Below, piece by piece: positions 21,368 through 30,789 of a stretch of 64,000 nt of DNA; the first letter of the stretch is position 1; each line of letters opens with the position of its first letter. The DNA lies in NCBI RefSeq assembly GCF_027409185.1, contig NC_084469.1, positions 83,487,918 through 83,551,917 on the forward strand. The letters are read 5' to 3'. A program made the position numbers and the translations under genes. The DNA is from Cynocephalus volans (lineage: Eukaryota; Chordata; Mammalia; Dermoptera; Cynocephalidae). The notes under the pieces are model-generated. The model worked only from the letters and a program-made list of their open reading frames with translations, searched no databases and was not told where the DNA came from.

Positions 21368-22065
21368 CGGAGTTCCCCTCGAGCAGCGACACTTTTCGAT
21401 CGCAGTGGCATGGCAACACTTTCCGAGTTGCCCCTCGGGAACTCCGTCCCACCAGGACCGGCCTCCCTTCCACCGCTCACCACTGACGGTCCACCCTCGT
21501 CCATACTTTTCGGCGCTGGCTCCTTCCACTCACCACCGGCTCATCATTAGGTAGGCCCCCTTTCCTAAAGGGCACCAGCCCTTTTTCAGGCTACCGCAGG
21601 GAGTCTAGTCGTGATCGTCCGGTAGCCCCTAACGCCCATACCCCACCCCACCACGGTCTTCACGACCACCATAAATTCCCAAAGCCCTGGTAAACTTTTA
21701 CTTTCATTTTTGGAGGTTAAAAGCCCCATTCTGTTCTCTCCTTCTCTCTTTCACCCTCTTGTCCACCACTCTCTTCTAATCTCTGTCCAATTTCCGTCTC
21801 TCTCCACTTCCCGGGTCCGGACCGACCAGAAATTCCTAGCGCTACATTTCCTTCAGGCACCGGGCTTTTGCCCTAGAGAAGTGAAGGTCTGAGTGACGAC
21901 CCACACCTCCCTTCTCTCCTTCTGGTTCGTACCTGAACCTGCTGGGACTAACGTGACCTACTGGGGACGCCCTCTAGGATCCCGCTTTTCCCAACCGGCC
22001 GAAGGATCTGTCTTATCACTCATCTCTGTCCAATTTCTGTCTAAAATTCCCATTAAGAGACCAGA
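21368..22065 (+). other. Untranslated leader and packaging region of the provirus
   Basis: About 700 C/T-rich bases between the primer site and the gag ATG. AG/GTAGGC at about 21549-21556 is a plausible splice donor for the env mRNA. No conserved coding frame was seen. Confidence 0.55.
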
Positions 22066-23616
22066 ATGGGCACTTCCTCCTCCTCCCTAGGGGACTCTCC
22101 ACTTCAATGCCTTCTGAAAAACCTCACCAACCTTTCCCTCAGGCCGGATATTAAGCCCAAACTCCTCACCAAATTCTGCACACAAGATTGGCCTTATTGT
22201 CCTTTAGATAATCAAAACACATGGCCCCCTGAAGGCACATTATATCCTAACATTCTACTCGACCTCTTTAACTATTGCCAGTGCCTAAAAAAATGGAAGG
22301 AGATCCCCTACATCGAGGCTTTTCGCCTCTTGGCTCAGAACCCCACCCTCTGCTCCTCCTGTGCTCCCTCTCAAGTCCTTTTAGCTTGTAAACCATCTTC
22401 ACAGTCACCCCTCGATTCTTCCACCTTTGACCATGCTGATGAACCCCCACCCTACTGACCTCCTCCTCCCCCAGCGCCTCCAGCGTCCGCTCCTCCTCCC
22501 CTGTCATCTGCGTCACCTTCTGCACCTCCTGCGCCATCCATTCCCCCATCTTTACCCTCACCTACTCCTGACCCACTAAGCCCCCCTTTCACCCGTTCCC
22601 GAGGACCCCCCCGCCCCTTTAACAATCGCCCCACTACGTGAGGTAGCTGGGGCTGAAGGAGTAGTTAGGGTCCATGTTCCCTTTTCCCTAGCTGACCTTA
22701 CAGAATTAGAAAAAAGACTAGGCTCTTTCTCTACCGACCCTACCACCTACATTAAAGAATTCCAATGGATCCTGCAGGCCTACAGCCTCACACATCATGA
22801 CATCTTCATGCTCCTAGCCAATACCCTCCTCCCCGAGGAACGCCGCAGGGTCTGGGATACAGCCCAAACCCATGCCACTGACACCCATCATACCAATCCG
22901 GATCACCCGCCAGGCCCCCAAGCAGTCCCAGAACAGGAACCTAATTGGGATTGTAACACAGCCCAGGGAATCCAGGCTCGAGACCGTTTTGCCTCTTGCT
23001 TAATAATTGGCCTCAAAAAATTGGCTCGCAAGGTCATCAATTTCCAAAAAATTCAAGAAATTGTCCAAAAAAAGGAGGAAACTCCCTCCGAGTTCCTCAA
23101 TAGATTAACTCAGGCCTTTCAACAATACACTAACTTAGACCCCAACTCAGAAGACGGCCGGCATGTCCTTATGACCTATTTCCTGGCCCAATCCTACCCC
23201 GACATTAAAACTAAACTTAAAAAATTAGAGCAGGGTCCTGCAACCCCTCAGACCGAAATCCTGTCAGTGGCCTTCAAGGTTTTTCATAATCGGGAGGAGG
23301 AAAAGGAACGTCGAAAACAAAAGGCCGACCACGCCAACTTCCAGATGTTGGCCCAGCTTATCAAACCCCCCGGGCGCCCTCCCACAGCCTCCACCTCTAA
23401 GCCTCCCCATGGAGCCTGCTTTAAATGTGGAAAGGAAGGGCATTGGGCAAAGGCTTGCCCCACCCCCAGGCCACCCACCACTCCTTGTCCAAAATGCAAA
23501 AAGAAGGGACATTGGGGATCTGATTGCCCCCTCACCGAAGGGTTGAGGGACCAACTGCCCCACAGTCCCCCGAACCGTGGACACCACCTATGGTGGGCCT
23601 CGCTGAGGAGGACTGA
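22066..23616 (+). pseudogene. Broken gag gene (matrix, proline-rich, capsid, nucleocapsid)
   Basis: The ATG at 22066 opens a matrix-like frame with MGTSSSS (myristoylation signal). It runs to DEPPPY, a PPxY late-domain motif, then an in-frame TGA at 22456-22458. The same frame continues proline-rich to about 22600. Capsid and nucleocapsid are in the next frame (about 22600-23540), implying a one-base shift in the C-rich stretch near 22605-22620. Two CCHC knuckles lie at 23417-23458 (CFKCGKEGHWAKAC) and 23486-23527 (CPKCKKKGHWGSDC). The frame shifts back near 23540, and the gag-pol TGA at 23614-23616 is in frame with protease, as in readthrough gammaretroviruses. There are thus at least one stop and two frameshifts, so no full Gag can be made. 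Confidence 0.85.
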
Positions 23617-24331
23617 CGGAGCCTTGGGCCCTTCCCGACCATCTCTATAACAAAGCAGGAGCCCAGGGTATCCATGGTTGTGGATGGCCACCCAATATCT
23701 TTCCTCCTGGACACTGGAGCCACCTTTTCGGTCTTAAGGGAATATAAAGGCCCCACCACCTCCAGCAGCTCTCCTATAGTCGGGGTAGGAGGTAAACAAA
23801 TCTTTCCCCAAAAAACCCCTCTTTTAACCTGCTGCACTCAATCCGTTTTCTCCCATTCCTTTCTAGTCATGCCACAATGCCCCATCCCCTTGTTCGGTCG
23901 GGACATTCTTTCACGGCTTCAAGTCTCCACTACTTTGCCCCTGTCCTCTTCCTCTTCCCCCGTTTCCTTCCTCCTAGTGCTAGTTCAAGCCCAAGATCCT
24001 ACTAATTCCACCCCTCCAAAAAAGTCCTTACCCATCCTGACGCACCCTGTTAACCCCAGAGTTTGGGACACTGCCAGCCCTGCTCTGGCCCAGTGTTCCC
24101 CTGTATGCATAAAACTAAAAGACCCCTCCAAATATATTTGTCAGGCTCAGTATCCATTAACCACAACAGCCCTCCTCGGGTTAAGCCCCATAATTCAGGA
24201 CCTATTAAAAAAGGGGTATCTCCGTCCCACTCGCTCCCCTTTCAATACTCCCATACTCGCTATAAAAAAACCTAATGGCGCCTTTCGTCTCGTCCAAGAT
24301 CTCCGCCTTGTTAACGCCGCTGTCATTCCCA
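23617..24331 (+). pseudogene. pro and start of pol (protease, RT fingers) up to a deletion
   Basis: Open from the gag stop in frame 1. The retroviral aspartic protease active site LLDTGATFS is present (Asp codon 23710-23712), followed by LFGRDILSRL near the protease end. The RT N-terminus follows (QYPLTTTALLGLSPIIQDLL, KKPNGAFRLVQDLRLVNAA). Similarity stops after VIPI at about 24331, just before the catalytic palm. The frame ends at TAG 24367-24369. Confidence 0.85.
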
Positions 24332-24342
24332 TTATTTCAGAG

Positions 24343-25601
24343 CATGGATCCCCAATTTCTCTTTGCTAGCCCGACCTCTCTATAATATGAGTAAGGGTCC
24401 TCCTGAAGAACCTTTACTCTCCTCACCTCAGCGCCCTTTTCTCAAGCTTCAGCAGGCCCTTCTAACAGCCCCTGCACTTCATCTTCCTGATCTAACTAAA
24501 CCCTTTTTGCTCTATGTTCATGAAAATACGGGACAAGCTCTAGGCGTCCTAGGACAGAATTATGGCCCCTCCTTTGCCCCCATAGCATACCTATCAAAAC
24601 AGTTGGACCCCACTGTACGAGGCTGGGCACCCTGTCTAAGAGCCCTGGCAGCGGGGCAGTTACTGCATAAGGAGGCATCCAAATTAACATTTGGGGCACC
24701 TCTTACCATTCTCTCACCACATCACCTTAAAGACCTCCTTACCTATAAGGCTCTCCAATCCCTCCCACCTTCCAGAATCCTAACCCTCCTATCCTCATTT
24801 CTGGAAAATCCTGCCCTATCCTTCACTACCTGCCCACCCCTAAACCCGGCCACCCTACTGCCTATACCAGATTCCCCCAACACCCCTTTGCACAGCTGCG
24901 TAGAAAGCCTTCAAAATTTCACACCTTACCGCTCTTCCATCACCGAGGGGCCCCTGTCTCACGCTGATCTCACATGGTTCACGGATGGGTCCTCATTCAA
25001 GGAAGGAAACACTCATTACGCAGGGTATGCCATAGTCTCCCTTGATTCGGTTATAGAGGCCCAACCTTTACCCAAGGGTACTACCAACCAGCAGGCTGAA
25101 CTTATCGCTGCCACGCGAGCCTGCGTTCTAGCTGAAGGAAGAACTCTTAATTTATACACGGACTCCAAATATGTCTTTCATATACTTCTCTCTCATGCCG
25201 CCATATGGAAAGAACGCGGTCTGCTTAACACCAAGGGTAACACAATCACCAGCTCAGCTTTAATCTCCACATTAATTGAGGCATCCCATTTACCTTGTGA
25301 ATTAGGAGTCATTCATTGCAGATCCCACCAGAGGGACGATTCCCCAATCACTCGCAGGAATTGTAAGGTTGACCTCGCCGCACACACTGCGGCACGGCAC
25401 CCACAGACACAAAACCAACTTCCCATTCTTCCATACGGCTCCCAAGGTTCACAGACACCCTCTCAGCCTCAATTGCCTAATGATGATAAGTCCTCTCTCT
25501 TTTGCTTGCTCCATGACCTGTTTCACTCTAGCCCCCAAGCTTTATCCCAGTTTTTACAAGCCTTCTTCTCAATCACCCCATCTGACAAAGCCCTCTTATG
25601 A
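24343..25601 (+). pseudogene. pol remnant: RT thumb/connection, RNase H, start of integrase
   Basis: Frame 3, resuming at the RT region after the palm (IPNFSLLARPLY). It runs through the connection domain (LYVHENTGQALGVLGQ) to RNase H with its acidic residues in WFTDGSSF, NQQAELIAAT, YTDSKYVF and VDLAAHTAA. It ends in the HHCC zinc region of integrase at an in-frame TGA (25599-25601), probably a CGA-to-TGA change. About 200-220 RT residues are absent, including the YxDD motif and the first catalytic Asp. Confidence 0.85.
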
Positions 25602-26627
25602 AAAATCTCCTCCTCATGCACAATCTGCCAGCGTACCAATCCTAACACCCCTCTCAAACCTGGGCCATACCCCTCCCACCAGGCCAGAGGTCTCACACCC
25701 GCAGCCGACTGGCAAGTCGATTTTACGCACATGCCTTCCGTCTGGCGCCTCAAATACCTCTTGGTGTTTGTTGATACCTTTTCAGGATGGGTAGAGGCAT
25801 TTCCAACATCCAATAAAAAGGCCTCCACCGTAGCCCAGACTCTCCTTTCCCAAATCATTCCACGATTTGGGATGCCCACTTCCATTCAATCTGACAATGG
25901 ACCTGAATTTACCGCCCAGGTAATACAGAAACTCTCCCAGTCACTCTCTCTCCCCTGGCACTTACATTGCCCTTACCGACCTCAGGCATCCGGAAAGGTA
26001 GAGAGAACCAACAGAACCTTAAAGGACATACTAACTAAATTGTCTCTGGAATTACACCTTGATTGGGTCCGTCTTCTACCTCTCGCTCTACTCAAGACCA
26101 GAGCTCTCCCAAAAAAGCCCTCCAATCTTTCCCCTTTTGAAGTCATGTATGGTAGGCCCCTCCTACCCCCGGGGATCACAGCAACTGAAGGACCCATACC
26201 ACCCACCATGGCCTTACTCTTGCTCTCCCACCTTCGCACCGAATTATGGAAGTACCAGGACTGGCTACTTCCAGATTCGTCACTTTCCAAAAATAACCTT
26301 TCACTCAGCCCAGGCCAATTAGTATTCTACACTTCCCCGGAACCCAAAACCCCCCTAACCCCTAAGTGGGAAGGCCCATGTCCTGTCATCCTTTGCACTC
26401 CAACTGCTGCTAAACTTGCCCTGCCAGGTAATCATGTTACTCCATGGATTCATATTTCCAGGCTGAAGCCTTACACTCAGGATCCGCCCTCGGCCACCAA
26501 GAACTCCAATAACAAGCTGCAAAAGAACTTAACACACCATTCTTTTAAGTGTATCCCTCATCCTACCAACCCTCTCAAACTCTGCCTATCCTGGACCTCA
26601 GCCTTACCCCCAATTCCGGAGACATGA
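25602..26627 (+). pseudogene. Integrase remnant, open after an in-frame stop
   Basis: Same frame as the RNase H part, so only the TGA at 25599 breaks it. CTICQ completes the HHCC finger. The catalytic triad is intact: Asp 25719-25721 (VDFTHMP), Asp 25893-25895 (SDNGPEF) and Glu 26001-26003 (GKVERTN), spaced as D,D-35-E. The C-terminal module has WEGPCPVILCTPTAAKLAL and PWIHISRLKPY. It ends at TGA 26625-26627, overlapping the env ATG at 26624 as in gammaretroviruses. Confidence 0.88.
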
Positions 26628-27446
26628 ACCTTCTCCTTGGCCTTCTCCTGTTCTTTTCATTTCACCCAGGGAGCTTTCAGGCCCCTCTGCTAGCTCCCCA
26701 GGGTCACCCATTTACACCTGGCAACAGATCATTTCTGAAACACTCATCTTTCTCTCTCTCTCCCGGAAATTGTTTTCTCTCATGCGACCACTCCTGGCGG
26801 CTGTCCCCTTAAACGCTTCCCTTCCTCAACCATTTATAACCACACCGTCGCCCCACCAGGCTCTTTCTTCTGGTGCAATGGAAGCCTCTCTACCTCCATC
26901 CTGCCTAATCTTACTGTCCCATGCCTTCTTGTCACCATCGTCCCTCAACTCACTCTGTACACCAGTTCAGAACTGTTCCATCTTCTTCATCCCCCCTCAA
27001 GGCAAAAAAAGGGCCGCCTTCCTCCCGATCATGGTTGGTATTTCCCTAACAACATCAGTGGTCGGAGCCGGCCTGTCGGGAGGAGCCTTAGGACACAGTT
27101 TATGGGCAGTCGAAGACATAAATTCTAAACTTGAAGGGGCTCTGACCTCCACTGCCAAATCTCTTTCCTCTCTACAGAGACAAATCACCTCTTTAGCTCA
27201 GGTCACCCTCGAAAACCGTAGAGCACTAGACCTCTTCACTGCAGAAAAAGGAGGTACTTGCATCTTCCTTGGAGAAGAATGCTGTTATTCCTCATAACCT
27301 GCCTTTTCTTGCCCTGCATCATTCTTCAAGACCAAGTGGGAAAAATCTCTAATCAGGCCTTTAACCAGCTTTTGCTTAGAAACTACCAGCTCCTAGATAC
27401 CGATGAACCCCTCGCCTCATCTTGTGAGCACCTCAGCCGATGCTGA
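26624..27446 (+). pseudogene. Severely deleted env gene (SU remnant and TM)
   Basis: The ATG at 26624 opens a hydrophobic signal peptide (MNLLLGLLLFFSFHPGSF). About 250 bases of SU sequence follow in shifting frames, with an SU C-terminal segment (SFFWCNGSLS, VPQLTLYTSSELF) near 26860-26990. The cleavage region (KKR) has an A7 run at about 27003-27009 where the frame changes. The TM part has a fusion-peptide-like stretch (27030-27105), heptads, an immunosuppressive-domain-like LENRRALDLFTAEKGG and CIFLGEECC (CX6CC, gamma type). A stop follows at 27295. The membrane anchor and tail appear in another frame directly overlapping (LLFLITCLFLPCI, NQLLLRNYQLL). Receptor-binding SU and the membrane-proximal TM ectodomain are missing, so no functional envelope is possible. 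Confidence 0.8.
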
Positions 27447-27729
27447 AGAGACACCACCTTACAGAGGGAACGCATTCCTACACGCCCTCGCCACCACGCC
27501 TGGCTGCTCCCTCCAGTCTCCAACTACGAACAATGGAACCAGTGCATATTCGACTTGTGGCTTCAAGGAACGTTTATGGACTTCTCCCCTTTTGAAATTA
27601 CTTGTTTCTCCACCCTCCTTTGGGGTTTCATAATGGGTATTTATGTACCTACCTCCCTTTCCCCCCCCACAACGCCCCAGTTCAGCAGGAAGTAGCTCAA
27701 TGACTTCAACGTCCCCTTTCCTAAAACAA

Positions 27730-27743
27730 GAAAAAGGGAGGAA
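27730..27743 (+). other. Polypurine tract of the provirus
   Basis: GAAAAAGGGAGGAA directly abuts the 3' LTR, as expected for the plus-strand primer. The preceding 27447-27729 is non-coding 3' proviral sequence. Confidence 0.85.
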
Positions 27744-28025
27744 TGTAAGAACCCAAATGCCCCAAGGGATCACACCCTGATCACATAAGCCCTTCTCAGC
27801 CACACCCCATCATGGCGCTGGTTGCCCTTCTCTTCCACATTCTCCTTCCGAAGGCGTGAATCGCACGCCAATCAGCTCCCCCCCAAGCCCCATGCGGTAT
27901 GCTAAGTAGGGATTGTATTTTAAACCAATCAGCTTTCCCTTAAAGCCCTATATATATGTGTGTGTGCTGCCTAATAAACGAGCTCTCCCCGGTGCATCGT
28001 CAACTGGTGTCGACTCGTCCTTTCA
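27744..28025 (+). repeat. 3' LTR of the provirus
   Basis: 282 bases, TGTAAG...CTTTCA, with AATAAA at 27973-27978. By eye it differs from the 5' LTR by under about ten substitutions plus a few small indels, including the extra direct repeat in the 5' copy. This implies a fairly recent insertion. Confidence 0.93.
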
Positions 28026-28030
28026 AAATC

Positions 28031-29142
28031 AAGCTGAGAGGTTTGTTTGAATTTCTACAGACCAAATACATGTAAGTGATTTTTTCCCATTTTTTCCCCC
28101 TGCGCATATGGTTTGGTTGCAAACAGAAACTTAACTCTAATTAATTTAGGCAAAAGAGAGGATTTATTGGCTTTTAGAACCCAAGAAATCAGATAGCCAA
28201 GCCACAGGAAGGGCAGATATGTAGCTGGGGACTTTCAAAGCACCTGAAGAATTTCACGCAAAACACATGAAGGCCTCTGGGCCATGGTCTCTTGTCTCTG
28301 ATTCTCTCTCTATGTCATTTTTGCTGTATTCCTGAAGATCTGTTTTGCTCCATGAGATAAGATCCACATTTGTCTTTGGGGCTTGAGTTTCACATTTTAA
28401 AATAAGTTTCAGTCTCTGAAGACTTAGATTGTATTTCAAGGAAAAGGACATATTAACCCCTCCAAAGACCATGGGGTATAGACTCACGTAAGGGCGAGGG
28501 AAGAAAAATAGAGGATTACAGTGGATTTCACATCTTCTTCCTTGGCTTTTCATTTTCTAGCTTTTTTACGTGAACATGTTTATTACTTGGATAATCAGAA
28601 TTTTTTTGTTTTACACTTTGGTGCTCTGACCTTGTTCTAAGCATCACTAGGATTCTGGTTCCTTTTTTTTTTTTTTTAAAGAGATGGCTGATGTTTTTAT
28701 TAGGCTGTATATGGATTCATTTTTAAAGTTTTAAAATTTAATATCTTCTAAAGGACTTCAAAGAATTCCCCACTATTTGCATTCAGAGCAAAGGCAGATA
28801 AAATTGGGAAGGAGACAAACAAGATTTCAGTATGTCTTCTTTTCTAAGTGGGAAATGAAATCTCAATAGGAAACTCCAGCTCACCTGTTCCTCTTAAGGA
28901 AGAGAGCTGGGCGAATGGCTGGCAGTAAATTTCATCTTCCTTTTTCTTGGGGGTGTCTGGCCGGGGGGGCAGGGTGAAGGCCAAGCACAGGGTATGTGGC
29001 AGACCTCAGAAGGCACTGAGGAGAGGGGAGCAGGTGCCCCCCGCCCAAGTCAGGAAAGAACAGGCTCGTCCCCCTCCCACCTGTGCCTCACCCGCACGCT
29101 TCCTTTAAGCCTCACAACACTGGGTGGATAGAATTTGAGCAC
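28031..29142. other. Intergenic, no gene recognised
   Basis: Between the provirus and a CYN SINE. About 28095-28260 (GGTTGCAAACAGAAACTTAA, GAGAGGATTTATTGGCTTTT) has the look of an old LTR-type interspersed repeat, but the family was not determined. A T-run lies at about 28664-28677. Confidence 0.5.
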
Positions 29143-29246
29143 TGGGCTGGCCAGTTAACTCAGTTGGTTAGAGCGTGGTGCTGATAACACCAAGGTCCAG
29201 GGTTCACCCCTGTACCAGCCACACCCCTCCCCCCCAAAAAAGTGAA
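29142..29246 (+). repeat. CYN SINE monomer with target-site duplication
   Basis: A sense unit very close to tRNA-Ile: GGCCAGTTAACTCAGTTGG, TTAGAGCGTGGTGCTGATAA, CACCAAGGTCCAGGGTTC. It is flanked by a perfect 12-base repeat, AGAATTTGAGCA, at 29130-29141 and 29247-29258. Confidence 0.9.
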
Positions 29247-29512
29247 AGAATTTGAGCATTAAACTGTCTTGTGGTTAATCCACCTGTAAGTCTCTTGAGG
29301 ATAGTGAGCATTAGCTTCTGATTCCCCACTCCCTAGAAGTCGTGGCTCATGCTGGGTCCTCTAAACCTTCACTGAAGGCTTTCTAAGTGTGGTTACGGCA
29401 AGCTCTATACTAAAAATAATCTAGAATAATAACTGTCTTTTCTAATCTGTATCTATAGACTTGCTGTACAATAAACTATGCCAAGTTTACTCCCCAGAGA
29501 AGGTCTATGTGT

Positions 29513-29546
<34 letters not shown>

Positions 29547-29640
29547 TGAGAGAAGACAGCATCCCCAGTCCATTTGGCTCTCAACCAGCAAATGACTCTC
29601 AGCCCACCTGTGTGTGTGTGGTGAGAGAAGACATCATCCC

Positions 29641-29718
<78 letters not shown>

Positions 29719-29739
29719 AATGACTCTCAGCCCACCTGG
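29513..29739. repeat. Compound TG microsatellite with duplicated spacer
   Basis: (TG)n at 29516-29545 and a longer (GT)n at 29644-29717. The interrupting motif GTGAGAGAAGACA.CATCCCCAGT occurs at 29546 and 29620, and ATGACTCTCAGCCCACCTG at 29591 and 29719, so a unit of about 80-130 bases has been duplicated. Long Thr-His or Val-Cys open frames here are artefacts. Confidence 0.9.
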
Positions 29740-30254
29740 AACCCACCACTCCCTGCTCCATCCCCTCTCTAAAAAAGCCCTGTGATAGATGACTTTTGTT
29801 GGTGCAGCATCACCTCCACCCCCTCTCCTACAGGGAGCAGCCTCTCTTCAGTGTTATGCCTCCAATGGGGCTGGTGATCTGAAGTCTCTTTTCCACCTCC
29901 CCCTCCGTGCACAGGGCCAGCCGAAGCACTCTACTCTCACGGGACACAGAGACTGGCTCAGGGAAGGGAACATGGGCCAACGTAGCCAATCAGAGTCCTT
30001 CCTTGGAATTTAATGGGGAGCTGAACAAGACGAGCTTTGCATTTAACAGAGTCAAAACAAGTAAGAAACAGAAGCCAGCTTCCCTCCCAGTTACATGAGG
30101 CAATATGTTCTTCTTTTCTGCTTAAGCTACTTTTGAGCAGTTTTCTATTGCCTCCAACTGAAAGAGTTCTAATTTTTTTCTTTTCATAGTTTCCAAATTT
30201 TCTTTAATAAAGGCAGAATTTTAGTTTTTGGGGAAGAGAAGTTCTTCGTTTTTT

Positions 30255-30352
30255 GTGGCTGGCCAGCACAGAGATTGGAATCCTTGACTTTGGTGTTATT
30301 AAATTCTCTTGGTGTTACCACATTCTCCCAAATGAGCCACTGACCAGCCCAC
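30255..30352 (-). repeat. CYN SINE monomer, diverged
   Basis: Antisense unit GTGGCTGGCCAGCACAGAGA ... CCTTGACTTTGGTGTTAT ... GAGCCACTGACCAGCCCAC, with a small internal duplication of CTTGGTGTTA. Confidence 0.7.
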
Positions 30353-30783
30353 AGAAAAAAAGTTCTGAGCTCTAAAACTACATATCAAAATCAATGTGGA
30401 TATGGGAAAGCCTGGGGAAAGTGAATGAAATCCCTTGTAGAAACACCTCCCCTTTGCCTCATAGGGCTTCTTTCCTGCCTGGCCTCCACTAACCCCTATG
30501 AAGAAACTTAGTTCTTATTTCACTTCCATCAGAAAGCCAGTCTGCGTTCATTTTCACAACATTCTATTTCAAAGAATCCACGAAGTTCTCCACCTCGTGA
30601 CAAAAAACCCCACAAAAACCAAAAAACAAAACAAAAACCACCCAGCTCAAATGTTCACTATTGTGCAAGGAACATAAATTACAAAAAGTAAAGATGCAAA
30701 ATTAGTGATGTCCATTCAAATTTGAAGTTTTTAGATTTAAACCACAAGGAAAGTTAAACACAGTCACCATTTTGGACACATAT

Positions 30784-30789
30784 TTTATT
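30784..30789 (-). terminator. GPT2: Candidate poly(A) signal of GPT2
   Basis: Reads AATAAA on the minus strand, within ...AACAATAAAATATGTG. It is the most distal canonical signal before repeat-rich intergenic DNA. Confidence 0.5.

Larger units (their letters stand above)
21051..28025 (+). mobile_element. Defective class I (gammaretrovirus-like) endogenous provirus
   Basis: Order: 5' LTR 21051-21347, primer binding site 21350-21367, leader, gag (22066-23616), pro-pol (about 23617-26627), env (26624-27446), polypurine tract 27730-27743, 3' LTR 27744-28025. The 5-base target duplication AAATC lies at 21046-21050 and 28026-28030. The gammaretroviral features are gag-pol separated by a single stop in the same frame as protease, CCHC nucleocapsid, D,D-35-E integrase with a WEGP...WIHxSRLK C-terminus, and a CX6CC TM motif. 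At 6975 bases it is 1.5-2 kb shorter than typical full-length relatives because of deletions in RT and env. It lies between the 3' ends of DNAJA2 and GPT2, in the DNAJA2 sense. Confidence 0.93.

Noticed and set aside
22268-26290. Antisense open frames within the provirus (for example 22268-22561, 23264-23691, 25982-26290)
   Set aside because: They mirror the sense gag and pol frames and have no similarity to known antisense retroviral products. No antisense promoter was seen, and antisense genes of this kind are not expected in class I elements.
29453-29785. Thr-His and Val-Cys repeat proteins
   Set aside because: Direct translations of the TG microsatellite.
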